From: Desulfotignum sp.
Lineage (GTDB): Bacteria > Desulfobacterota > Desulfobacteria > Desulfobacterales > Desulfobacteraceae
Assembly (NCBI GenBank): GCA_011390335.1
Contig: JAABSO010000014.1
Coordinates: 28,681-92,680, forward strand
DNA length: 64,000 nt
Direction: 5' to 3'
The stretch's first letter is position 1. Every line of letters begins with the position of its first letter. Both the position numbers and the translations under genes were made by a program. Of this stretch, positions 1-8,517 are shown in pieces. A model generated the notes under the pieces. The model saw only the letters and a list, made by a program, of their open reading frames with translations, made no database searches and was not told the DNA's origin.

Positions 1-18
1 ATTACCTTGAAAAAAACC

Positions 19-51
19 TTGACATAGCTGTATTGTATCTATAAAGTATCT
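19..51 (+). promoter_or_regulatory. Promoter-like element with GTATCT direct repeats upstream of bamB
   Basis: TTGACA at 19-24 is followed after 17 bases by TAAAGT at 42-47, a plausible sigma70-type pair. Two direct repeats, GTATCT at 35-40 and 46-51, lie 11 bases (one helical turn) apart. The block AGCTGTATTGTATCT and the second GTATCTA recur almost unchanged at 22156-22182 in front of the DUF2080-bamQ-bamA genes. That recurrence is the main reason to call it a regulated promoter. The regulator is not identified. Confidence 0.5.
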
Positions 52-143
52 AATAAATAGCTTATTTTGTGATCTGTCAGGAGAAGCATGCAAATAAAAA
101 ATAAATGCCCGTTCCAGGCGGGTTGCCGGACACAGATTTTTCC

Positions 144-187
144 TTGACATGTAGTTACAATGTAGCGTAGTTATGGTTACATTGTGT
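144..187 (+). promoter_or_regulatory. Second promoter-like element with inverted repeat, leader of bamB
   Basis: TTGACA at 144-149 lies about 145 bases before bamB, with TAGTTA at 168-173 as a weak -10 after 18 bases. An inverted repeat, ACAATGTA at 157-164 and TACATTGT at 178-185, overlaps this element. Its half-site centres are 21 bases apart (two helical turns), which suits a dimeric repressor. The rest of the 289-base leader has no convincing gene; a possible 18-codon ORF at 220-276 is listed among the rejected items. Confidence 0.4.
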
Positions 188-289
188 GCTGAACGCCGAT
201 ATTAATAAGGTGAACCATTATGCAGCGCAAACTGTTTTTTGGATTAACCGCATGTCAGGTATTTACGGGAATATAAAGAGGGGTAAATC

Positions 290-2287
290 ATGAGGTACGC
301 AGAAACAGGCTTTAATTTAGAGGTTGATCTTACCCGGGGGAATATTGAAAAAAAAGCAACAGACCCCAGGGAAACCGAACTCTATTTAGGGGGGCTGGGA
401 ACAAATGCCAAGATTTTATGGGATCGGGTGGGACCGGAAGTAACTCCTTTTTCTCCGGAAAATCTGCTTATTTTCAGTGCCGGCCTGCTCTGCGGCACCC
501 CGGCCACCGGCTGCAACCGGACCATTGTGTCCACCATCTCTCCCCAGACGGAACTGATGGCTTTTTCCATGATGGGGGGATTCTTTGCCCCGGAACTCAA
601 ATATGCCGGGTATGACAAAGTGGTGCTGCGGGGCAAGTCTGAAAAACTGGTGTATCTGTGGATCCACAACGATACCGTGGAGATCCGGGATGCTTCCCAC
701 CTGGCAGGCAAAGGGGCCGTTGAAACAGCGGAACAGATCCGGCAGGAGCTGGATCAGCCCAAGGCACAGGTTGCCGCCATCGGCCTTGCCGGGGAAAACC
801 GGGTGTATTATGCTTCTGTGGAGCAGGGCCGGTCTTCTGCCAGCCGGGGCGGCATTGGTGCGGTCATGGGAGACAAACGGGTCAAGGCCATTGCCGTGCG
901 GGGCACCAAGGACATCAATTTGGCCAAACCCGAGGAGTTCCTCACCCTGTGTAACGAGGTGCTGGCTTACATCAAACACCGGGAAGACAACCCCATCAAG
1001 GGCGTGATGCCCATTCTGGCCGGTTTGGGATCTCCCCAGGAAATGAAGGTGCATGATGAAAAATGGCATACGGAAAATTTCATGTGGGGCAACTCCCGGA
1101 CCCGGCGCAAAGGCTTCTGGAATGATGACATTGCAAAACAGTGGACCGATACCCTGGAAGGTGCCAGGACAAGGCTGATCTCCTGCTTCAACTGCCCCAT
1201 GAAATGCGGGGCCACCATCTCCATGCCGGGCCTGCCCACCTATATGATGAAATGCTTTACCAAGCTGACCTATACCATGGCTGCCTATTCTGATCTGGAT
1301 TTTGGCTTACGGATCGCCCAGAAGGCTACGGAATACGGGCTGGACGGATTTTCCGCCCCCCAGGTCATGGCCTTTGCCCTGGAGCTGCTGGAAGCCGGCA
1401 TTTTAAGCAAAGATGATTTTCCCGGCCTGCCTGAGGGCAATGAGGACCGGTTCTATTATCTGCTGGATATGATTGTGAAAAGAGAGGGCATCGGTGATGT
1501 CCTGGCCAAGGGAACCTACTGGGCGGCACAGGAAATCGGCAACGGGGCTGAAGCATACGCCCACAACACCATTAAAAAACATGAGCAGCTGCCTTTGAAA
1601 CTGTCCATGCTCAATCCCATCTATTTTCTGATGTATTCCATCGGTGAAAAGATCAACATCACCCAGATTGAAGGCCAGTTTCCCCAGGCCCCCTTTCCCA
1701 AGAAAGAGCACAGAGAAAAATTCTGCGAAGACTGGGTCCAGGTGCCCCATGAAAAATTCAAGCAGTATTTTATCGACTGGGAATTGCGGGGGGAAAACTC
1801 CATTCCCTACTACCCCACTGTGGACATGACCTGTGATATCGTGGAGTGGCAGGAGATGATGCACTATATTGATGATGCCTTAGGCCAGTGTGCCGGACTG
1901 TCCTCATTTCCCCTCAAACCCCCTTATCACATCCACAACTATCCCAAATTCATCTCTGCCGGTGCCGGTATCGAGATGGACGAAGAAAAACTCACCCAGG
2001 CAGCCAAGCGGTACCGGACCCTGGTTCGGGCTGTGAATATCCGGCGGGGCATGCGGAGAAAAGATGAAAAACCGCCTGAGGATCATTGGAAAAAGCGGTT
2101 TCCCGAATTGGAAGAAAAACTGCTGGACGCTTATTACAAGCTCAAGGGCTGGAATGAAGAGGGCATCCCCACAAAAGAAGCCCTGGAAAAAATGGACCTG
2201 GGCTATGTGGCTGATGATTTTATCCAGCGGGGGATTTTAACGGATGAAGAAACAGCAGATGCGCAAAAAGAAACACAGACACAATAG
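290..2287 (+). CDS. bamB: Class II benzoyl-CoA reductase catalytic subunit BamB (tungsten AOR family)
   Basis: 665 residues of the aldehyde:ferredoxin oxidoreductase family. In this context it would be the active-site subunit that reduces benzoyl-CoA to cyclohexa-1,5-diene-1-carbonyl-CoA at a tungsten bis-pyranopterin. The N-terminal AOR domain (YLGGLGTNAKILWDRV; GCNRTIVSTISPQT) is followed by cluster ligands C-x2-C-x3-C in SCFNCPMKCG near residue 305 and a later Cys in DALGQCAG near 532, the usual AOR pattern. A GAGGGG ribosome-binding site at 277-282 supports the ATG. The BamB call, rather than a generic aldehyde oxidoreductase, rests on the bamC-bamI genes directly downstream, which is the gene order known for class II benzoyl-CoA reductases. 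Confidence 0.93.
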   Translation: MRYAETGFNLEVDLTRGNIEKKATDPRETELYLGGLGTNAKILWDRVGPEVTPFSPENLLIFSAGLLCGTPATGCNRTIVSTISPQTELMAFSMMGGFFAPELKYAGYDKVVLRGKSEKLVYLWIHNDTVEIRDASHLAGKGAVETAEQIRQELDQPKAQVAAIGLAGENRVYYASVEQGRSSASRGGIGAVMGDKRVKAIAVRGTKDINLAKPEEFLTLCNEVLAYIKHREDNPIKGVMPILAGLGSPQEMKVHDEKWHTENFMWGNSRTRRKGFWNDDIAKQWTDTLEGARTRLISCFNCPMKCGATISMPGLPTYMMKCFTKLTYTMAAYSDLDFGLRIAQKATEYGLDGFSAPQVMAFALELLEAGILSKDDFPGLPEGNEDRFYYLLDMIVKREGIGDVLAKGTYWAAQEIGNGAEAYAHNTIKKHEQLPLKLSMLNPIYFLMYSIGEKINITQIEGQFPQAPFPKKEHREKFCEDWVQVPHEKFKQYFIDWELRGENSIPYYPTVDMTCDIVEWQEMMHYIDDALGQCAGLSSFPLKPPYHIHNYPKFISAGAGIEMDEEKLTQAAKRYRTLVRAVNIRRGMRRKDEKPPEDHWKKRFPELEEKLLDAYYKLKGWNEEGIPTKEALEKMDLGYVADDFIQRGILTDEETADAQKETQTQ

Positions 2288-2304
2288 TGTGGAGGGCAAA
2301 AACA

Positions 2305-2853
2305 GTGGCCAGTAAAGAAAAAACAAAAAAAACCATAAAAACCATCAAGATTGACGTGGATAAATGCAATGGCTGCCGGGCATGTGAGGTGATCTGCTCT
2401 TCTTTCCACGCATCTCCCAAATACAGCTCCAACAATCCGGCAAGATCCAGAATCCGGATTATCAGAGAACCTTTGCGTGACATTTATGTGCCGGTGTATG
2501 CCGGAGAATATACCATGGCGGAATGCGCGGGCCGGGACAAATATACCATTGACGGCAAGCAATATGACGAGTGCTCCTTCTGCCGGGCCTCCTGCCCTTC
2601 CAGGGAAGAATTCAAGGAGCCGGATTCCGGGCTGCCGCTGAAATGTGACATGTGCGAAGGGGAAGATGAGCCGCTGTGCGTTAAGTGGTGCCTGGTGGAT
2701 GCCCTGACCCTGGAGGAAAGAGAAGAAGAGGTGGAAGAACAGGAGGAGATGGAGGACCTGGAAATCGGACTGGAATCTCTGGCAGATAAATACGGCATGC
2801 AGACCATCATGGATACCCTTGCCCGCATGTCCACAGATGACAAAAGCAAATAA
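2305..2853 (+). CDS. bamC: Benzoyl-CoA reductase electron-transfer subunit BamC (multi-[4Fe-4S] ferredoxin)
   Basis: A small cysteine-rich protein that forms the BamBC unit and passes electrons to BamB. The first cluster motif is CNGCRACEVIC. Further Cys groups, CSFCRASC and CDMC...LCVKWC, are typical of HycB/DMSO-reductase-type ferredoxin subunits. The C-terminus is very acidic (EEREEEVEEQEEMED). A longer reading frame starts with GTG at 2287, overlapping the bamB stop, but GGAGG at 2291-2295 lies inside that extension and is well spaced for the GTG at 2305 (MASKEKTKK). I therefore use 2305, giving 182 residues. Confidence 0.9.
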   Translation: MASKEKTKKTIKTIKIDVDKCNGCRACEVICSSFHASPKYSSNNPARSRIRIIREPLRDIYVPVYAGEYTMAECAGRDKYTIDGKQYDECSFCRASCPSREEFKEPDSGLPLKCDMCEGEDEPLCVKWCLVDALTLEEREEEVEEQEEMEDLEIGLESLADKYGMQTIMDTLARMSTDDKSK

Positions 2854-2865
2854 AAAGGACACACC

Positions 2866-4017
2866 ATGGAGACCATCGCGCCTTTTATAGAGGTAATCGA
2901 CGAGATCAGAGAAGCCGGCGGAGATCCGTATCAATTGTGCTTCCAGTGCGGATTGTGCGATGCGGTCTGTCCCTGGAACCAGGTCCGGCAGTTCAGCATG
3001 CGCAAACTCGTTCGGGATGCAGCATTCGGCCTGACGGAAATAGAGGGCGAAGATATCTGGCGCTGCACCACCTGCGGCACCTGCCCGGATCAGTGCCCAA
3101 GAGGGCTGGGCCAGATCCAGGTGAGCCAGGCCCTGCGCCGGGTGGCCACGGAATACGAGGTGTTCCCCGCATCGGTGAAATCCGCCAGATCGGCCCGTGC
3201 CAGCATCATCTCCGAGGGCAACCCCCTTCAGGGGGAACGCGCCGGCCGGGGGGACTGGGCTGACGGCCTGTCAGTCAAACCCTTTGAACCGGACATGGAG
3301 ATCCTGTATTTTGTGGGATGCTATTTTTCCTATGACCCGCGGATGAAAAAGGTGGCACAGGCAACCGCCAATATCCTGAACACGGCAGGGGTGAATTTCG
3401 GGATTCTGGGAGAAAATGAGAGCTGCTGCGGGGAGAGCATCCGCAAGATCGGCAGTGAACAAGTGTTCATTGATCTGGCCAAAACCAACATCAAGAACTT
3501 TATCGACCACGGAGTGAAAAAGATCCTTGTGTCTTCTCCTCACTGCTACCACACTTTCAAGAACGAGTACCCGGAGTTCATGGTGCACTTTGAGGTGATC
3601 CACATGTCCGAATTTCTGCTGGAGCTGATCAACACCGGCCGGTTGACCCTGAACAAAAAAATGGATCAGACCGTGACCTATCACGATCCCTGCTACCTGG
3701 GCCGTCACAACCAGATCTATGAACCGCCCAGGCAGCTGCTGGACAAAGTGGCCGGTCTCACATTAAAAGAGATGAGCGCCAACAGGAAAAGCAGCTTGTG
3801 CTGCGGCGGCGGCGGCGGCCGGATCTGGATGGATACGCCCCAGGCGGAGCGGTTCTCCGATATCCGTCTCAAACAGGCAAAAGATATCGGAGCCAAGGTG
3901 CTGGTGACATCGTGCCCCTACTGCATCACCAACTTTGAGGAAAGCCGCCTGAACCTGGAATATGAAGAGATACTGGATATAAAAGATATTACGGAAATCA
4001 TCAATGACGCGCTGTAG
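2866..4017 (+). CDS. bamD: HdrD-like iron-sulfur subunit BamD
   Basis: 383 residues. Two [4Fe-4S] ferredoxin motifs (CFQCGLCDAVC near residue 25 and CTTCGTCPDQC near 67) are followed by two CCG domains (GCYFSYDP ... CCGE ... CPHC, and HDPCYLGRHN ... CCGGGGGRIW ... CPYC). This is the heterodisulfide reductase HdrD/HdrBC layout, whose CCG domains hold unusual iron-sulfur clusters. In the Bam complex BamD is thought to link the HdrA-like BamE to BamBC. It starts 12 bases after bamC with an AAAGGA site. The soluble character (no membrane segment) contrasts with the related membrane protein at 13855-15957. Confidence 0.9.
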   Translation: METIAPFIEVIDEIREAGGDPYQLCFQCGLCDAVCPWNQVRQFSMRKLVRDAAFGLTEIEGEDIWRCTTCGTCPDQCPRGLGQIQVSQALRRVATEYEVFPASVKSARSARASIISEGNPLQGERAGRGDWADGLSVKPFEPDMEILYFVGCYFSYDPRMKKVAQATANILNTAGVNFGILGENESCCGESIRKIGSEQVFIDLAKTNIKNFIDHGVKKILVSSPHCYHTFKNEYPEFMVHFEVIHMSEFLLELINTGRLTLNKKMDQTVTYHDPCYLGRHNQIYEPPRQLLDKVAGLTLKEMSANRKSSLCCGGGGGRIWMDTPQAERFSDIRLKQAKDIGAKVLVTSCPYCITNFEESRLNLEYEEILDIKDITEIINDAL

Positions 4018-4080
4018 AAAGGGATTGATAATCGGTCTTTTTCAAAAACACGTCATGATGACATCATGAGGAGATAAAAA

Positions 4081-7000
4081 GTGGGAAACGACATACTGCC
4101 AATGGAACATATGCAATTGTTTTCTGACAGCCTTAAGGACAGAAATTTTGGAGATGTAATGGTTGTGGGCGGAGGGGTCAGCGGGATCCAGGCCTCTCTG
4201 GATCTTGCCACAGCCGGATTCAAGGTATTTCTGGTGGAAAAAGGTCCCAGCATCGGCGGGCATATGTCCCAGCTGGACAAGACCTTCCCCACCAATGACT
4301 GCTCCATGTGAATACTGTCCCCCAAACTGGTCGAGGTCGGCCGGCATCCAAACATAGAAGTACTCACATTCTCGGAAGTGGAAACCATAGAGGGACAGAA
4401 AGGGGATTTTCAGGTCAGCGTGAAAACCCGCCCCAGATACATCATAGAAGACAAGTGCACCGGCTGCACCACCTGCATGGAATACTGCCCGGTGGAATAC
4501 CCGGATGCGTTCAACCAGGGGATTTCCACCAACAAGGCGGTGCATGTGTATTTTTCCCAGGCCATTCCCCTGGTGGCCTATATCGATGATTCCTGCCTGT
4601 ATCTTTCGGAAAAAAAATGCGATATCTGCCGCGGGGTGTGCAAGACCGGGGCAATTGATTTCCGCCAGACACCCACCCGCACACAGATCAATGTGGGGGC
4701 GGTTATCCTGTCATCGGGCATAACCCCTTTTGATCCGTCTGCAAAAGAGGAATACGGGTATTCCCAATATGACAACGTTGTCACCAGCATGGATTACGAG
4801 CGGCTGTTGTCCTCCACAGGCCCCTATGACGGCAAAGTGCTCAGGGCAAGCGACAAACAAAATCCCCAAAATGTTGCCTGGATCCAGTGTGTGGGCTCCC
4901 GTCGGGTGACCGAAGGGGACAACTCCTATTGTTCCGGGGTCTGCTGCACCTATACCCAGAAACAGCTGATACTGACCAAAGAACATGATATGGATGCAAA
5001 ATGTACGGTGTTCCACAATGATATCCGGTCTTTCGGCAAGGATTTTGAGCGGTATTTTCAGCGGGCGGAAGCATTGCCCGACACCCGGTTCATCAGAAGC
5101 TATGCATCCATTGCCGGTGAAAATCCGGAAACAAAAAACATCCGGGTCAGATATGCTACGGCAGATGATGGGGTAAAAGAAGAAGAGTTCGACATGGTGG
5201 TGCTCTCTGTGGGGCTGAACCCGCCCAAAGCCTATAAAGAGATTGCACAAAAATTCAATATTGACATCAATGCCCACGGGTTCTGCGATATTGATTCATC
5301 CAATCCGGTCCAGACCAGCCGGCCCGGTATCTTTGTTTCCGGTGCCTTTCAGGGCCCCACAGATATTCCTGAAGCGGTTTTCACGGCCAGCGGTGCTGGG
5401 TCCAGAACCGGTGAGATGCTCAATTTCCGCCGGGGAAAACTTTCCCGGGAACGGGTGTATCCGGAAGAACGGGATGTGTCGGCAGAAGAACCCAGGATCG
5501 GGGTGTTTGTGTGTCACTGCGGGGCCAATATTTCCAGTGTGGTGAATGTGCCTTCCACCGTGGAATACGCAAAAACCCTGCCCCATGTGGTATATGCAAC
5601 CGAACAGATTTTTTCCTGTGCCACCAATTCGGCAAGGGAGATCACAGACCTGGCCGTGGAAAAGGGGTTGAACCGGGTGGTGATTGCCGCCTGTTCCCCC
5701 AGGACCCTGGAGCCGTTGTTCAGGGATACCCTGCGGGAAGCCGGCTTGAACCAGTATTACCTGGATATGGCCAATATCAGAGAGCACTGCTCCTGGGTCC
5801 ATGCCAGGCAGAAAGAGGAAGCCACCCAAAAGGCCCAGGATATCATGCGCATGTCAGTGGCACGGGCAGCCCACCTGGAACCCTTAAAGGAGTTCGACCT
5901 GCCCGTGAACAAGACCGCCCTGGTTGTCGGGGGCGGCATTGCCGGCATGACCTGTGCCCTGTCCATAGCCGCCCAGGGGCATGAAGTGGAACTGGTGGAA
6001 AAAAGCAAAGATTTGGGAGGCATGGTCAGGCGGATCCATTCCACCCTGGAAGGCCTGGATGTCCAGACCTATCTGGATGACCTGATTGCCAGAGTATACA
6101 AAAATCCCCGCATCCATGTGTCCCATGAGGCAAAAATTACGGATGTGGCAGGGTATCTAGGCAATTTCACCACCACGGTGGAAACCGAAGGCCGTACCAA
6201 AACCATCAAGCACGGGGCATCGGTTCTGGCCATCGGTGCGGATATGTATAAACCCGCCGAATACCTGTATGGAGAAAATGATGCCGTGTTCACCCACCTG
6301 GAGATCGGAGAACAGATCGCCCAAGGCAATGAGGCTGTTGTCAATGCCGAAAGCCTGGTGATGATCCAGTGTGTGGGGTCCCGCAATGAAGATTTCAACT
6401 ACTGTTCCCGGGTGTGCTGCGGCCATGCCGTGAAAAATGCGTTGAAGCTCAAAGAAAAGAATCCTGATATGCGCATCTATATCCTGTTCCGGGATATGCG
6501 GACCTATGGGTTTAAAGAGGATGCCTATCGAAAGGCCTCGGAACTCGGTGTGCAGTTCATCCGGTATACCCCGGAAGACCCGCCTGAAGTGGAAGCGGTA
6601 TCAGAGGGCGGATCTGATATGATCCGGGTTACGGTGACCGATTCCATCTTGGGCCAGCGCCTGGAACTGGATGCCGATATCCTGTCCCTGGCAGCAGCGG
6701 TAAGGCCCCCGGCATCCATCCAGGAGATTGCCGGCCTGTTCAAGGTGACCCTGAGTCCGGATGATTTTTTCAAAGAAGCCCATGTAAAACTCAAACCAGT
6801 GGAGTTTGCCGCAGACGGTGTGTTCCTTTGCGGCACCGCCCATTATCCCAAACATATCCCGGAATCCATCAACCAGGCTTACGGGGCAGCTGGCAGGGTA
6901 ATCACCCTGCTGTCCCATGACACGGTGGTGGCATCCGGATCGGTGGCAAAGGTGGATGAATATGCATGTGTGTCCTGCGGTGCCTGTATTACCGCCTGCA

Positions 7001-7218
7001 CCTATGATGCCATCGAATTTCATGATACAAAGAAAGGCAAAAAAGCCATCGTCAACCCGATTCTGTGCAAGGGAGACGGGCTGTGCAATGCCAAATGCCC
7101 CACCAACGCCATTGTGCTCAAGCATTTTACCAATGAAGCTTTGTGCGGGCAGATAGATGCAGCTGTAACCGCTGAAGATATTATGGAACAGATGGATGCC
7201 GTATTGGAAGAAGCATAA
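4081..7218 (+). CDS. bamE: HdrA-like flavoprotein BamE, selenoprotein with in-frame UGA (Sec77)
   Basis: Read through UGA at 4309-4311 as selenocysteine, this is one 1045-residue HdrA-type protein from GTG 4081 (after GAGGAGA). The frame on both sides is the same. The context, [19 protein letters not shown], matches the conserved HdrA segment in which this residue is Cys or Sec and binds an iron-sulfur cluster. Order: FAD-binding [10 protein letters not shown] near 27; ferredoxin [11 protein letters not shown] near 120; first HdrA core (QCVGSR ... CSGVCC); a second FAD-binding fold [10 protein letters not shown] near 620 with its own QCVGSR ... CSRVCC; C-terminal ferredoxins [11 protein letters not shown] and [11 protein letters not shown]. 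It is therefore a tandem HdrA. Proposed role: bifurcating flavin subunit of the Bam complex. Confidence 0.9.
4309..4344 (+). promoter_or_regulatory. Bacterial SECIS-like element of bamE
   Basis: UGA at 4309-4311 is followed 15 bases later by a hairpin. CTGGTC (4327-4332) pairs with GGCCGG (4339-4344) over six pairs including two G-U. The six-base loop GAGGTC (4333-4338) resembles the AGGUC loop of the E. coli fdhF SECIS, and the spacing is in the usual range. Seen by eye; no folding energy was calculated. Confidence 0.65.
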
Positions 7219-7256
7219 ATACAAAAATCCCTTTACAAAAAAGGAGATGCAGATAT

Positions 7257-8030
7257 ATGAGTGCTGGTCAAGAATTTACGCCGAAACTGCTGGGATTTGT
7301 CTGCCACTGGTGAGCATACGGTGCTGCTGACCTGGCTGGAGTTTCCAGACTGCAATATGCAAACGAGATGCGGCTGATCCGGGTGATGTGCTCGGGCAGG
7401 GTGGATTTGGAATTTATTCTCAGGGCCTTTGCCAACGGAGAGGACGGGGTGTTCATCGGCGGGTGCAAACTCGATGAATGCAATTACGTCACCCACGGCA
7501 ATTATGATGCCCTGGCCAACACCTATATGGCCAAAAAGATACTGGCCCATATCGGGCTCAACCCGGACCGGCTCAGAATTGAATTCATGTCCGGTGCGGA
7601 CGGTAACCTGCTGGCCCGGTATACGGATGAGTTTGCAAAACAGATAAAAGAGATGGGACCTTTGGGAACAAGTGAAGGTATGGACAGAGAAAAAGTGCGG
7701 TTCAAACTGGCTGCTGCCAGAAACCTGGTGCCGTTCATGCGCCTGGCGGAACGCGAAAAACTGCGGGTCCCGGTGAAATCAAAACAGGCCTATAATGGGT
7801 TTTTTGACAACCCGGACACGGACCGGTTGTTTGACAGTTTGTTTTCAGACAAACTGGCTGTCAGCCAGATTCTTTTGCTGCTGGCGGACAAACCGTTGTC
7901 CACCAGTGAAATTTCCCGTCAGCTGGACCTGAACCCGTCCGATGTGTCCCGCCACATGATAACCTCCTCCCGCCACGGCATGGTCATGTATGATACAGCC
8001 AGCAACTGCTATTCACTGGCAAGGGCATAA
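7257..8030 (+). CDS. bamF: MvhD/FlpD-like subunit BamF, selenoprotein with in-frame UGA (Sec19) and C-terminal winged-helix-like region
   Basis: The ATG at 7257 follows AAAGGAGATG. Reading UGA 7311-7313 as selenocysteine gives 257 residues starting MSAGQEFTPKLLGFVCHW-Sec-AYGAADLAGVSR. This matches the MvhD/FlpD signature CxWC-x-YxxAD, with Sec at the second ligand. The rest of the [2Fe-2S] domain (IRVMCSGRVD ... GCKLDECNY) is intact. Such proteins pass electrons between HdrA and a hydrogenase or NADH-linked module, here BamE and BamGHI. After about residue 200 comes a region resembling an ArsR-type winged helix (LSTSEISRQLDLNPSDVSRHM). It is either structural or a retained HTH fold. Confidence 0.88.
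7311..7348 (+). promoter_or_regulatory. Candidate SECIS hairpin of bamF
   Basis: Downstream of UGA 7311-7313, CTGGA (7336-7340) can pair with TCCAG (7344-7348) around the loop GTT, 22 bases after the codon. It is a weaker match than the bamE element, with a short stem, a three-base loop and longer spacing. The position and GU-containing loop still fit a bacterial SECIS. The protein-level evidence for Sec here is stronger than the hairpin. Confidence 0.4.
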
Positions 8031-8055
8031 ATTACTATTTGCAGGAAAGCATCCT

Positions 8056-8508
8056 ATGGACATTGAAAAAGTAGATCAGATCATTGACAAGCATAATGGG
8101 GAGCCCAGCAATCTGCTCCAGATCATGCTGGATATTCAAAGTGAAAACAACTGGCTTTCCAAACAGGCCCTGGCACGGGTCAGTGAGAAACTGTCTGTGC
8201 CGTTGACCCGGATACAGCACATCGCCACCTTTTACAAGGCGTTCAGCCTGGTGCCAAAAGGGCGGCACAAGGTCCATATCTGCGTGGGCACGGCTTGCCA
8301 TGTCCGGGGTGCCACAAGGATTCTGGACACGGTGGAAGATGCCACCGGCATCAAGCCGGGGGAAACGGATCTGGATTTAAAATTCAGCCTGGAGACCGTG
8401 AACTGCCTGGGATGCTGTGCCCTTGGCCCTGTCATGGAGGTGGACGGCAAGGTCCATGGAAAAATGTCACCGGTGAAAACAGCACAAGCCTTAAAAACAT
8501 ATGAGTAG
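8056..8508 (+). CDS. bamG: NuoE-like [2Fe-2S] subunit BamG
   Basis: 150 residues from ATG 8056 (AGGAAAG upstream). The reading frame is open further upstream, but that part overlaps the end of bamF. It is a thioredoxin-like [2Fe-2S] protein of the NuoE/HoxE family with ligands C-x4-C in HICVGTACHV and C-x3-C in VNCLGCCALGP. With BamH it would form the pyridine-nucleotide-oxidising module of the Bam complex. It sits 25 bases after bamF and 9 bases before bamH. Confidence 0.9.
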   Translation: MDIEKVDQIIDKHNGEPSNLLQIMLDIQSENNWLSKQALARVSEKLSVPLTRIQHIATFYKAFSLVPKGRHKVHICVGTACHVRGATRILDTVEDATGIKPGETDLDLKFSLETVNCLGCCALGPVMEVDGKVHGKMSPVKTAQALKTYE

Positions 8509-8517
8509 GGGAAAACT

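Noticed and set aside
220..276. 18-codon ORF (MQRKLFFGLTACQVFTGI) in the bamB leader
   Set aside because: It has an AAGG before the ATG but no regulatory codon run or attenuator structure that I can see; likely chance.
4081..4377. bamE could be read as a pseudogene broken by a stop codon
   Set aside because: The stop is UGA at a position where Cys or Sec is conserved, the frame continues intact for over 960 codons, and a SECIS-like hairpin follows. bamF shows the same situation.
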